Part shown: one piece after another, positions 45,145 through 55,679 of the stretch
Position numbering within the stretch: position 1 is the first letter of the stretch
Layout: each line of letters begins with the position of its first letter
From: Phanerochaete sordida
Taxonomy: Eukaryota; Basidiomycota; Agaricomycetes; Polyporales; Phanerochaetaceae
Assembly: GCA_019973155.2 (NCBI GenBank)
Contig: BPQB01000039.1
Coordinates: 238,659 to 302,658 of the forward strand
DNA length: 64,000 nt
Direction of reading: 5' to 3'
The notes under the pieces: generated by a model
Database searches by the model: none
Told to the model about the DNA's origin: nothing
What the model saw: only the letters and a program-made list of their open reading frames with translations
Program-made: the position numbers and the translations under genes

Positions 45145-45995
45145 ATGTTCGCCAAGGCGCTCCTCGCCCTCGGCTTCGCGTGCGCCGCGCTCTCCGGCGC
45201 GCGCGCCGAGTCGCACCATATTCACTTCGTGGACAAGTGCGTCGCCCGCCGCCTCGTCCTCGTCCTTCGCTCACTGATTGATTGACGTGCGCGCAGATGC
45301 GGCGGCGGCACCGTGCGTATCATGGCAGAGAGTAAGGGGGCGTGTGCTGACGGCCTGCGCGGGCGATCCTCAAGTCGTCGAGCGGCGCGACGCTCGAGTC
45401 GTCGGGCCATGACTACACGTCGAGCGGGCCGCTGCTGCGCGCCATTGCGTACGCACATCCGCTCCCTGCCTATCTCGCACACGCGCTAATCACCACTGGC
45501 CCCTGCGTAGATACCTGCAGACCGGTGAGACTGTGGCCGACATGCGGCGGTTCTGGTGGCTGACACCGTCGCAGGGAGCTGCGGCGCGACCGGCAGCGGG
45601 TGCAACGTCGTCGAGATGAACCTGCAGAACCCGTCGAGCAGCATCGACGTCGTCTCCGGCGGGTGCGCCTCCTCCTCCCCCTCTGCCCACGCCCCGCTGA
45701 CTGCGCCGCCAGCATCGACGCGTCAACGATCAGCGTCGCGTGCGTCTTCCCTCCTGCTGCTGTGCCGGCGCGCGTGCTGACGGTGTGCGGCGTGCAGGTG
45801 GCAGGGGTGCTCCGGCGCGTACTGTGCGTAATTCCTTTTCGGGGGGCTGGGGCGCCGCTGACCGCGCCGCAGGCAACGCAGAGGTCTGCATCTGCCCGTC
45901 CAACAACGTGAGCGGGTGCATGCGTCGGTGCACGCGGGTGCTGACGCGCGCTCTGCCCGCAGGCCGGCGTCGAGATCACGTTCTGCGCGTTCTAG
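45145..45995 (+). CDS. Small secreted cysteine-rich protein 3 ('glycopeptide' family), altered acceptor
   Basis: Nine exons parallel to gene 2: 45145-45236, 45297-45312, 45375-45448, 45511-45524, 45575-45662, 45713-45739, 45798-45823, 45873-45907, 45963-45995, about 134 aa. Signal peptide FAKALLALGFACAALSGARA, then ESHHIHFVDKCGGGT, LESSGHDYTSSGPLLRAIAY, SCGATGSGCNVVEMNLQNP, WQGCSGAY, CICPSNN, VEITFCAF. The acceptor before exon 3 that is TGCGCAG in gene 2 is TGCGCGG here. The next usable site (CTCAAG at 45,374) keeps the frame but drops four residues (AILK). The gene is either functional with a short deletion or beginning to decay. Confidence 0.72.
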
Positions 45996-46234
45996 GCTGC
46001 GCGCCGCGGCGTGCGGGCGGCCGCGGATCGGCGCGGCGAGGGAAGACGTGCCGGGCCGCTCTGGTGCCCCGGAATATAGGTGCTGCTGCGACTTGTCGTC
46101 GGGCCAGGTGGCGTGAATGCTGGGATAGACGACGCCCTGGCGTGTGCGAGCTGAGCGTGGGCGCGCCGCGTGCCTTTTCTAACATTAAACGGGATAAACT
46201 TAGCTGCGGGCGCGCTAAGTATCGGGGTTGTATC
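45996..46234. other. 3' flank of gene 3 up to the LINE poly(A) end
   Basis: Host DNA between the secreted-protein gene and the retrotransposon. It holds one copy of a candidate 9-bp target duplication (CGGGGTTGT, 46223-46231). Confidence 0.5.
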
Positions 46235-46255
46235 TTTTTTTTTTTTTTTTTTTTT
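46235..46255 (-). other. LINE poly(A) tail
   Basis: Uninterrupted run of 21 T on the plus strand, equal to A21 at the 3' end of the minus-strand element, about 135 bp after the ORF2 stop. Confidence 0.9.
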
Positions 46256-46391
46256 AATTTCTAAGTGCTTATACTGCGTACTAATAAGTACATGAGCAGT
46301 CCGTGGGCCTCAGAAAGTCAACAAATCGCTGTGAATCATTAGTCGTCTACAAGCATACGTCGGTAGGCCAGTGCGGCCTGCTCGCTACTCG

Positions 46392-49300
46392 CTAGGGGGG
46401 TTCCCAGATCTCCATCGCCGTCCGCGTCCAATCCTCCGGGTCCCAGTAGTCCAGGAAGTCGTCCATAGTACGCTCGGGGTCGGCCTGAACGAAGTCGCGC
46501 CAGGCCAGGACGCGCATGTCCGTGTGCATGTCCACGAGAGTGGCATAGTATCGGGGCCTGTCCTCCGCCGGTCCCTCCGCGTCCACCTTGTCCAGTAAGT
46601 CATACCAGTCGAAGGTGGCGACCATCGGGTTGGCCTTGAGGAAGTCCCGAATGGCATCGTCATCCGGCTGGGAGTGGAGGGGAATATCCTCGTCCTCTTC
46701 GTCATCGAGGTAGAGGGCGCTACGTGGATTTCGCGGCCCTCTGGGCTTGGGTCGCCCGAAGGGGTGGATCCACATGGGACAGTCGTAGAGGATGTGGTCG
46801 CGCGTCTCAAGCTGTGCGCCACACCAGCATGCCTGACGCCCGGGCAGATGAAAGCGTTGTCGGTACGCCCCGTGTGGGAAGTGTCCCGTGCAGAACCGAT
46901 GGAAGCGAGCGAACTCCCGTGGAGAATGGCCCAGGGCCTTGAGGGAGTAGTGTGTCTTTACCTTGGTGGTGACCCGTTCGTGCAGATCGAGTCGGAGAAG
47001 ATTTTGGTGGCCGCGGTAGGCTGGGTCCGCCATGCGCTCGTACCAGCGCTCGAGTTCGGCCTCACGGCGGTCCTGTCGTGCTCGTGCAAGGGACGTGAAG
47101 GGGGGCTGGTCCTGGTGGGTGGCTTGTTTGGCCGCTTTGTCGACTGCGTCGTTTTGGGGAACATTAGCGTGGCCGGGGCACCAGTGCACTGTGACTTGCC
47201 GGCCGGCGTCGCTGTCGAGGAATTCGCGGAGGTGCTTGGAGGCCATGACCGACAAGGACTGTCCTGGACCCCTTGCGCACCTGGTGATAGACTCCACCGC
47301 CGCTTTGTTGTCAGTGAAGATGTGGAGGTGCTTGGTGTCCGCTGGGACGTCTAGTGTGGCAGCTCGCGTTCCTCTGGCGAGAGCCGCCATTTCCGCGTCG
47401 TACGGTGTGGCCCGTCCGACACCGAAGGAACCGTGGGCTTTGATGTCGTGCCGGTCATAGACTGCCCACGCGGCTCCCGCCCGCACGCTACGGTCCTGGA
47501 ACGTGACCGAGCCGTCAGTGAAAAGAGCCCGGTTGGTTGGCTCATCCAGGATGGCCGTCAGGCGCGGCGTGAACACATAGTGCACCCACTCTTTGAAGGC
47601 TGTGCGTTGGGCCTTGGGCGGGGCGTCCGGGGATAGGTCGACATGGAGGCGGTCCGTGAATTGGTCCCTCAGGCGGGCACCTGGCCGACATTCGTCATCG
47701 AGGAGGGCCATAGTCTCATTGGATGACTCTGCCTGGTGGGCCAGCTGTCCCAGCGGAGTGAGCGCAAGGTGGTCCTGCGTCTTCATGGGGAAGGCGTTTG
47801 GCAGCGCCATCTGCGCGGGGAGGATGGTCAGCCGCGAGGGGTGTTTGTCGTGGACGGAGTGCAGGCGCAGGCCCGACCGGTGCATGTGGAGGTCGACCTG
47901 CGCCCTGATTGGAAGGAGGCCAGCCGCCATTTCCATAGCCCCGACGGTGGTCGTCCGGAAGCAGCCCGAAATCCAGCGGGCCGCTCTCGCCTGAGCCGTC
48001 TGCAGGAGGCCGGCAGCCCATTTGCGGCCCCGCCACCCTGCGTTCCACCACAGGGCGGCGCCATACAACATCAAAGGGAGGACGTTCGAGATGTAAATCG
48101 TGCGCTTGTTGATTGGTGTGAGCCCCCGGGCAGAGTTGCCCAACATCCGTAGGGCGGCTACTGTGCTAGTCGCCTTGGTGGCGTAGTGCTTTACGTGTGC
48201 CCGGAAGGAGAGGGTCGGATCGAGGAAGAAGCCGAGGTATCGCATAGTGGCTTTCGGGCTGACACGCAAAAGCTGCCCGTCCGTTCGGACTACCAAGTCG
48301 GGGCCCAAAGTGGGGTGTTTGGGCCTGGTGCGCTTTGGGAAATGCATCAGTTCCAACTTGTCCGGCTCCGCTTGGAGGCCAAGGCGACCCAGATCCGCCG
48401 TGAGGTCGTGGAATGCGTGTGCGAGGATAGCGTTGTTGTGCTCGAGTGGCGTGTGTGTGCCCGCCATTGGGGGGCTCGCCACACTGATCAGGCCGTCGTC
48501 AACGAAAAATTGCAGGTGGAGGTTTGCGTAGTGTTTCGACCATAGCGGCGTGAGCTTGTGGAGCACCGGGGCAATGTAGAGGCCCGACAGGATGGGTGAT
48601 AGCGCCGAGCCTTGTCCGAGCCCGACGTTGAAGTCGGACGGGTCGAGGGTGGCCCCGTTGAAGACGAACTGCGTGGTGCGTCCTTGGAGGTAATCTTCCA
48701 TAAAAGCGCATAGTTTGTGGTTGAAGCCCTGCCTTCTCAGGATGCCAGTCATGGCTTCGTGCTGGATGGACGGGAAGAACTGGGCTACGTCCAGGAGGAG
48801 GGTGGAGACGGACAGCCCCGCTGCCCATGCCTCCCGGACGTAGTGAACCAGCATGGCGCCCGCGTCCTGGGTGCTGTGTTGCATCGTGCCACCGTACTGG
48901 CAGGGATGTAGGATTCCATACCGCTGGCCGTCGAATTGTAGCCGTGAGGCTATGAGTTTCTCGAGGAGCTTGCCCAGACAATTGAGGAGGACGATGGGTC
49001 GATAGGATTTGGCCTTCGAGTAGTCTGCCTTGTTTGGCTTTGGGATGACGACCGTTCGCGAGCGTTTGAAGACGCTCGGGGAGACACCGTGCTGAATGCA
49101 TGCATTGAAGAACTGCAGCAGGAAGGTCGGTACGTGGGGGCCCGCGCGCACCAAGCGCTTCACCCATTGCCAGTGCAATCGGTCCGGCCCCGGGGTCGAG
49201 CTGTTGTTCGTCTTCCGGAGATTATCGTCCAGTTCCGCGTTCGAGAAAGGCGGGAAGTCTCGTTCGCCCTGCGTCGGGAACTCGTCCAAGATGGATGGGT

Positions 49301-50693
49301 CGAATGGCCGTGGGTGCTGTGGCGTGAATTGGGCTTGCAGGGTCTCCCGGATTTCATCCGGCGAGTCCGCAGGGCTCCCGTCGGCTTGGGTAAGTTGGAC
49401 GTTCGCACGCGCGCGTCGAGGCTGCGTCCATTCGACTGCATCCCAGACATTGCGCTGTTGGATGCGGGCAAGAGCGGAGTCGAAGTGCATGCGCTTGGCT
49501 CGGCGGACAGCTTTGCGGAGGCTTCTCTGCGTGTTCTCGCAGAGTCGCTGCAGCCTGTTGACTTCGAGTTGGAGTCCCTTCAGCGGGGCTGTGTTGTGAT
49601 CGCGGGCAGCCTGTCGCTTCGCTCTTCTGGCTTCCGCGAGGGCCTTCCGTTCCCGGCGAAGGGTGTTTGCTCTGGCCGCGCAGTCGACGTCCCACCAAGA
49701 CTTCGATTTGCCGCATTGTCGTGGGGTCTTGGCGTGGCTGGCCCATGCGCGGTCGAGAACGCTCTGAAGCATCTCTCCCACCGCTTCCACGTCGTCCTTG
49801 GTCTCAAATTCTGTCGGGAGGGCGCTGATACCGTCACTCACGTCCTGTAGGTAGGCCGTGGCTGCCGCCGTGTTTCTGCCAATGGTGGGTTCTCTCGTTA
49901 TGGTAGGCGCAAGTGGCATGCTCCACCGCAGGATCGCGTGGTCGCTGCGGAAGCGATGGTCCATGAGGACCTCGAGGGCGTCGAATGCCCCTAGGGTGTC
50001 GTCAACCCATACAAGGTCGAGGACGCCCGGTAGAACCCGTGGGTTATGCGACATCCAGGTAGGGGGCCCTGTCGGGTCGTTCAGGAGTCTGAGCTGGAGT
50101 TCGGTCGTGGCGAGTTGGATGAGGTCGTTAGCGGCCGCCGTGTGTGCGAATGGCCGCTGGCGGCGGCCGTTGGGGGCCGGCTTCATCCACATTGCGTGAC
50201 GTAGGTTGAAGTCGCCCACCATGAAGGCGAGGTTCGGAAGGCGGTCAGCCTGGTCCAGGATGGCCGCTACCGCACTGTGGGTCCTCGAGTCATTGTAGCA
50301 GTTAATGAAGTTGAACTCGCCAGATGGGAGGGCCATAGAGATGAGGTGGGTGTCCTGGTGTGCGAGGAGTTTTAGTCTTATGGCCGGGCACGCAGCGGCC
50401 CACTTGGTGTGGACGTACGTGGCTACCCTGGAGGAGCTGGACGCTCCGAGACAGATGAAGTTGGGGTGCGCGATGGTGTCTTCGTATGACACCCCGTCCC
50501 GTTCGGTATTGGAGGCTACGGTTTTAATGTGTCCCCAGTAAATCTCCTGGACGCAGATGATGTCTGCGTCGCGGAACTCTTCAAGAAGAAGGCTTGTGTT
50601 AATAGCTGACTTTTGTACGTTCGAGCTTATACACACCAAAGGCACCGGCCGTTCTGAGCCTCTCGTCCTGCGAGAGGTCGGCGCGTCCGTCAT
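46392..50693 (-). CDS. LINE ORF2: endonuclease / reverse transcriptase / RNase H
   Basis: Uninterrupted 1,433 codons. The N-terminal AP-like endonuclease is about residues 17-262 (ICVQEIYWG, GDFNLRHAMW, SDHAILRW). The reverse transcriptase is about 520-800: PKPNKADYSKAKSYRPI at 551, DVAQFFPSIQ, GLGQGSALSP, and the catalytic FVDDG at 730-734. RNase H is about 1055-1190, with Asp1060 in LFTDGS, Glu1101, Asp1128 in FTDNKAAVES and Asp1185. A Cys/His cluster (CWCGAQLETRDHILYDCPMW) follows near 1300. All catalytic residues are present, so this copy may be recent and active. It copies element RNA at a nicked chromosomal target. Confidence 0.96.
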   Translation of the reverse strand: MTDAPTSRRTRGSERPVPLVCISSNVQKSAINTSLLLEEFRDADIICVQEIYWGHIKTVASNTERDGVSYEDTIAHPNFICLGASSSSRVATYVHTKWAAACPAIRLKLLAHQDTHLISMALPSGEFNFINCYNDSRTHSAVAAILDQADRLPNLAFMVGDFNLRHAMWMKPAPNGRRQRPFAHTAAANDLIQLATTELQLRLLNDPTGPPTWMSHNPRVLPGVLDLVWVDDTLGAFDALEVLMDHRFRSDHAILRWSMPLAPTITREPTIGRNTAAATAYLQDVSDGISALPTEFETKDDVEAVGEMLQSVLDRAWASHAKTPRQCGKSKSWWDVDCAARANTLRRERKALAEARRAKRQAARDHNTAPLKGLQLEVNRLQRLCENTQRSLRKAVRRAKRMHFDSALARIQQRNVWDAVEWTQPRRARANVQLTQADGSPADSPDEIRETLQAQFTPQHPRPFDPSILDEFPTQGERDFPPFSNAELDDNLRKTNNSSTPGPDRLHWQWVKRLVRAGPHVPTFLLQFFNACIQHGVSPSVFKRSRTVVIPKPNKADYSKAKSYRPIVLLNCLGKLLEKLIASRLQFDGQRYGILHPCQYGGTMQHSTQDAGAMLVHYVREAWAAGLSVSTLLLDVAQFFPSIQHEAMTGILRRQGFNHKLCAFMEDYLQGRTTQFVFNGATLDPSDFNVGLGQGSALSPILSGLYIAPVLHKLTPLWSKHYANLHLQFFVDDGLISVASPPMAGTHTPLEHNNAILAHAFHDLTADLGRLGLQAEPDKLELMHFPKRTRPKHPTLGPDLVVRTDGQLLRVSPKATMRYLGFFLDPTLSFRAHVKHYATKATSTVAALRMLGNSARGLTPINKRTIYISNVLPLMLYGAALWWNAGWRGRKWAAGLLQTAQARAARWISGCFRTTTVGAMEMAAGLLPIRAQVDLHMHRSGLRLHSVHDKHPSRLTILPAQMALPNAFPMKTQDHLALTPLGQLAHQAESSNETMALLDDECRPGARLRDQFTDRLHVDLSPDAPPKAQRTAFKEWVHYVFTPRLTAILDEPTNRALFTDGSVTFQDRSVRAGAAWAVYDRHDIKAHGSFGVGRATPYDAEMAALARGTRAATLDVPADTKHLHIFTDNKAAVESITRCARGPGQSLSVMASKHLREFLDSDAGRQVTVHWCPGHANVPQNDAVDKAAKQATHQDQPPFTSLARARQDRREAELERWYERMADPAYRGHQNLLRLDLHERVTTKVKTHYSLKALGHSPREFARFHRFCTGHFPHGAYRQRFHLPGRQACWCGAQLETRDHILYDCPMWIHPFGRPKPRGPRNPRSALYLDDEEDEDIPLHSQPDDDAIRDFLKANPMVATFDWYDLLDKVDAEGPAEDRPRYYATLVDMHTDMRVLAWRDFVQADPERTMDDFLDYWDPEDWTRTAMEIWEPP

Positions 50694-51561
50694 GCCTTGG
50701 TCTGCGTCAGGAGGTCCTCCCCGCGTGGCCTGCTGCTGGGAGGCCTCGGCGTCCTGCGCCGGGGTTCTGCTTGTCGTAGCTCGTCGCTCCTCATTTGGTC
50801 CGCGGGCAGCAGTGGACCTGTCGTCCCATCCGGGCGACGAGATGTTCGAACCAGGTGCCTGGGAATCGTCTGTGTGTTTTATTATCTCAGTTGTATTTAC
50901 AGGAGGTGTGGGTCACCGCCGGGGACCCGGCGGTGGGGCTGATTTACGACTTACAAAACTCATCCGGTTCGGATACGGCGTGGTTAAGTTACTCGCGCGC
51001 CAGCCTCAAGCGCCATAAGGGGATAGGCCTTCGCGCGTGTCACGTGATGCACCGTGTCACGCACACCGTCGCACGCTTTCCTTGTCCCGCGACGCGTCGC
51101 GGCCAGTATAGAGGGCGTGCAAACGGCCGGCTGCGACTGGGAGTTAAAGGCCATCCCGAGTTGTAGTCGCAGCCTTGCGGCCACCGGCCAGGGGCACATA
51201 GTGTCATCCGACTGACACCGTTACCTTGCGCCCCCGGTCGTTCTCATGTCGATCCGTTTACATACGCTGTCAGAGATGGCTGTGTTTGTGTTACCCACCC
51301 ATACTCGGTCGTTACACGGTTCCGAGGGAAAGCAATAAAATTCCCGCGTTATATTGTTGTGGTACGTTAGCAGCTACGGATAGTCGACTCAGATGGTGAG
51401 GCATGAGTCGTTCTGCTGGAGTAGGTGTCGTCTGTGCAGACGGCCCTGTTGTCCGTTGCTGAGTTGTTCTTGTGCGCACGTGGGGCGCATGTGTGAATTG
51501 TGGCTCGGACTGGTAGGTCGTCAGCGTCGGCAGGTTTGTTATATGGGGCGTGCGAACTTAC
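50694..51561 (-). other. LINE inter-ORF spacer
   Basis: 870 bp between the ORF1 stop and the ORF2 ATG, with stops in all minus-strand frames. This is long for an ORF1/ORF2 gap. How ORF2 is translated is not evident. Confidence 0.6.
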
Positions 51562-54031
51562 TTAACGGGCGGCTGGGGCGGCGCGCGCGAAGCTTCGTGG
51601 AGGTTTGCCCGTTCGGACTCGCCCCGATGGTCCTGGTGCCCCGTTATCCATCGAGCCCGCCTTCTGGCTGCGCGGTTGGGAGGTGCCGTTGCTCGGGACG
51701 CGTTTGCGGCTGGGCGGGAGGGTGCCGTGGAAGCCCGGGACGCTCATGAAGGGGCAGGAGTGCTGGTAGTGGTCGCGCCCGTGACAGCCCTCGCACTCGA
51801 CGTCGCTGCGTACTGCGACCTCTGCGAGGAAGATGTCGCTCCATTGGAATGAGTTGAGGAGCCTTCGCCACCGAGGCCAGGTGTCTGCGTTCATTAGGCT
51901 AGTGGACATAAAAAGGTTGTATACCGGTGTGAGGACCGCCCCTTTGCCCAGGCGCTCGGACCGCGTGATGCGTACGGTGTTGATGAGCCTTCGGGCGAGC
52001 TCCTGGAAGTCCATCGTGGGCGGGAGTCCTGGAGTCTCGCGCAAGAGTTCGATGATGGCTGCCAGGTTGGGCCCCCGGGTGAGGGTGGCCAGGGCCATGT
52101 TGCGCACCATATCGCACCCGCAGTCGACGATGTGTCCGAAGCTCACGAAGAGCGATGGGAGGAGGATGCCGAAGGGGTAGAAGATCACTGTGACGTTGGG
52201 CGTGGAGATGCAGCGCTGGGTGATCAGTTGCGTTGCCCTCCCGTTGGAGATGCCATGGATGAGGAATGCGAACGGTGCTTGGTTGAGGTCCGCGACTGGC
52301 ACTTCGGCGATCGGTGGGGCGACGTGGACTGATGTGATGCCCAGGAACCGGGCTGTGGCCTGCTGGATGTGGGCAACAGTCGAGAAGAGCCGGTCGGCGA
52401 CTTTGTGGTCGTTCGCGCCTTGGCCGAACGGGACGGCAAGGACTTTCCCGCCTTCGATGCTGATCCATCCTGCCAAGCTGCTCTTTGTCTGGTTCGCCAG
52501 CTGCCGGCCCGGGCTTCCTCCGTACGTGTCCGGGAATCCGCTCGGGGGAGTGGGCGTGATGTTCGTGATTGGCTCATCGGCTGACCCAAACGTGGCCGAT
52601 CCCGACGTGACGTAGTCTTCGAGGGATGCAGGCACGACGCCTGGAAGGTGGGGGTTGCTGGGGGACCCGGGGATGGGGGTGTCTGCGCGTCCCGGCCCAG
52701 AGGCGTTGAGAGTCCACGCGTGTCCGCTTCCGGCCCTCAGATAGCTAGTCGTGTCTGGCGATTCGCATTTGACGGCGGTGGCGGCGTAGTGCGGCTCCGG
52801 GGATGCCGTGTTTCGGGCGTATGCAGCCTCAGCCAGCGCGTGTAGAGCATGTGCTTGGGAAGTTCGAGTTGAGCTGCCCTGCACGAACTCCGGCTGGGCG
52901 ACCGGGCTTGTGCTGCTTGCGATGCTGATGGGCCCCGCTCCGTGCAGGCGAGGCCGCTTGTGCGAGACTGCAGAGTCCCGGGCGACCTGCTTGCCGTTGG
53001 GAGAGCGGTCGACGTCGTGAGCTCGCTTGGCTGGGATCAGGGGTTTGGAGGCGAGGAGGGGGGCACCGACGGGGAGCCTCTGGGCGCGCTTGTCGTTGTG
53101 TAAGGCCCCTCCTGCGTGGGACCCCTGGTGTGCTCTGGGGGTGCGAGATCGCTGTCGTGCGTCGGTGGTCGACTGGCTGGGTGCTGCTGTCGGGCCCGGC
53201 TGGTGGGGCGGCGGGCGGAATGTGACGTAGAGGGGGTCGTTCGCGTAGGCTGCAAAGGTGGGCCCGGTCGACGCTCCGCAGGCTTGCAGAGTGCGTGTCT
53301 GCTGGGTGGACAGAGCCATTCGGACAGCGGTTCCGGCCCTGGGAGGCCCCCGTATGGTGAGACTCTGCGTCCCGCCCTGTACGGTGGCCGGCTGGACGTT
53401 CTCCTTGTCTTCGTCCAGATCCATCTCGTTGGGGTCGCCCTGGAGTGGGAGCCCCTGGACGGTGCCCCGCGTATTCCTCGGGTTGGGGTCGATGAGACCC
53501 GTAACTGATGGATCTGCTGCCGTCAGTCTATAGTTGTTTGGCAATCGCAAGGGGCTCACGTTGGTAGATGTCATGTATAGTGTCCCTAATTTGGTCGAGG
53601 ATCATGCCAGGCTGGTCGCTGGGCGTGTCGCCCATTCGGCGCGGGCGCGGCGTGTCTTCTCCTTGTTGGGACGCAGAGTCCGTAAGGTCGACAAGGGCAT
53701 TTGGAGTAGCGTGACGCTCTGTTAAGCGCGTCAGTGTGTGTCATGGGACGTGCGCTCGATTCGGGGGCGTACCCTGGGGCGACTGACTGCTCATTCTAGC
53801 GTCGCCGTCGGCGTCAGAGTCCCCGTTCTCCCGCCCGCTCGGCGGGGGGGAACCTCCGTGGTCTGAGAGGACCAGGAAGGGGTTCTCCGAGGCGATGCTT
53901 TCCCCGCCTAGGGCACGGAGCGCGTGGCCCTGCCTGACGGTCGTCTTGCCTGAGGTCTTGCGCTCGGAGCGCTTTTTGGCAGCATGGCCCCGCGCGCCGG
54001 GGGTGCTGGAGGCCTTAGACCTCGTTTCCAT
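51562..54031 (-). CDS. LINE ORF1 (gag-like), probably spliced
   Basis: The main open frame, 53574-51562 (670 codons), has a zinc knuckle CEGCHGRDHYQHSC (C-x2-C-x4-H-x4-C) near its C-terminus. A natural N-terminus lies upstream in another frame: the ATG at 54,031 reads METRSKASSTPGARGHAAKK. The two are joined by two intron-like gaps: 53772-53719 (54 nt, GTACGC...ACAG, with CTGAC) and 53559-53517 (43 nt, GTGAGC...GGCAG, with CTGAC). Between them, 53718-53560 is open in the required frame. Joined length is 790 aa. Binding and packaging of element RNA is the usual role. Frameshift decay is the alternative explanation. Confidence 0.72.
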
Positions 54032-55630
54032 CAGGTAGGAGTGGTCGTGGGCGCAGTGAGGGAGGCGTGGTGCAGTGAGGTGGGGTTGTTGTCTCTCAGG
54101 GGTAGGGTCCGGTATGGTAGCCCGGCTGCTTTTGTAGTCGTCTGTGGCGGCTACGGCTTGCCCGTGTGTGGCGGGCCGCGTTCCCGCTGTCGAGCGTTGT
54201 CCGCTCACCCTCAGGCGCCGCTTTTGCTTCGGCTATGCACCGTGCCGCTCGACCGGCCGTGATCGTTGGCGGGGTCCTGCTCATCCGCTTCGGGTAGTCC
54301 GTCAATTGGTCAGTGGCGGCCCTGGTGGTTGCCCGTTCGTTAGCTTGTGCGGCGACCCGTGTGGATCTCCGCCGTGGGCGCTACCTTATGTTGTGCGTAG
54401 TCGCGGCCGGCGGTCTTGCCTCGCGCCATGTTTTAGGCGGTGCGGGGCTGCCCGTCATTCGTAGCGTCGAGTCATTCCGCGCAAGCCGGGAGGCCCACCG
54501 CATGAGGTGAGCTTCGGCCGTAGTGCGCCTCCCGGCGGTGTCGAGAGGGGATTATGCCGGCTGTGCATTCGGCTGTTGGGCTCGTACTGCCGTCACTTCG
54601 ACGCCCTTCCTCGCCCGAGCTGCCGTTACTTGGAAGGCTGAGTTTTGTTTCGGGCGTCCTTCTGGTTGCGTTAGGGGGCTGTTCGCTTGTCGGTGTTCGG
54701 GTGTGAAGTGTAGTCCCGGTGTCGTATGCGTTGGCTGCCGTGGACGCCCAAGGGTGTCGGCATATGCGTGGGCCTGTACTGGAGGAATGAGCGCATGTAT
54801 GCTATCCAGCGGGCAGGGGCGTACCGCTTCTCTTGCTCCCTGTGGGCTCTATTGCCGCCGGGTATTCCCAGTAAGCCCTGCACCTCTGTTGCCGCCTTCG
54901 TCGTGGCTGCGTGGGGCGCCGCGCGTCCGGTGGCCGTGGCGCAGCTGGACGTAGCTGGTGCGGGCTGATGGTCTTGTGTAGGTGCCCGTCGCCCTGCCGC
55001 AGTATTGTATAAGGTTGTTCTCCCCTTGTGTGGAATCGGTGGCAGCCGTTGGGCATGGGCCTGTTGGTCCATGTGCAGTGCGCGGCTGGGAGGTACCCGT
55101 AATTCGCAGTATTAGGGCCGTATGACCAGTGGCTGTCATGGCGTGGTGGCGGCCTTAGTTGTGGGTGTGACGTTGCATCCGCGGCATTTGCCGACTTTTG
55201 ATGGGCCTTCCGGTTTCCAAATTGGGCGTGTGTCTCAACGCGCCTGTCTGCGCACGCTGCTGAGGCCCTGCCTTGCGGAGGCTCGTGAATCGGTCTAGGC
55301 CTAGGCTGATTATTAGTTTGTTTCGTTCTTGGGGCGGAGCTTATCATCGGTGGCCGTTCGTCCACCTCGTCAGCTTCGCCTGGTAGTCGTGGCATTTCTC
55401 GTTGCAATCCTTACCGCGGTGTACTAGCCGGAGCTTAGGCTGGTGGTCACGCATTACCACTACGTGTCCGCGTGACAAAAGGAAATTTATATATGTTGTG
55501 GTCGTGAGTAGTGAGGCTGCGTATATACTAACTGCTAGTGGGGTTCCGGTTGCGCGGAGGGTGGTGGTCGGCGGTCCTGTAAGGATACCCGTGTCCCATG
55601 TGCAGGTGAAGCCACCGTTTGTGGCTGCGG
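54032..55630 (-). other. LINE 5' region
   Basis: About 1.6 kb upstream of ORF1 with the same composition as the element. Minus-strand frames at 55407-54802 and 55676-55344 have no recognisable domain. Probably the 5'UTR and internal promoter of the LINE, but the boundary is not proven. Confidence 0.4.
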
Positions 55631-55679
55631 CGGGGTTGTGCCCGCGCGTTTCTTCTTGCGGCCAGCACCAGACCATGTA

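Larger units (their letters stand above)
46235..55630 (-). mobile_element. Tad/I-like LINE retrotransposon, near full length
   Basis: Minus-strand non-LTR element. Its 3' end is a 21-nt poly(A) (T run 46235-46255). It contains ORF2 (50693-46392), an 870-bp spacer, ORF1 (from about 54,031 to 51,562) and a 5' region. The 5' boundary is uncertain: I place it at 55,630 because the 9-mer CGGGGTTGT follows it at 55631-55639 and also lies beside the tail at 46223-46231. No LTRs are seen. The RNase H domain after the RT fits the Tad or I groups. Confidence 0.85.

Noticed and set aside
48717..49850. Plus-strand frames of 160-250 codons within the LINE
   Set aside because: They are antisense shadows of ORF2, which has clear endonuclease, RT and RNase H motifs on the minus strand.
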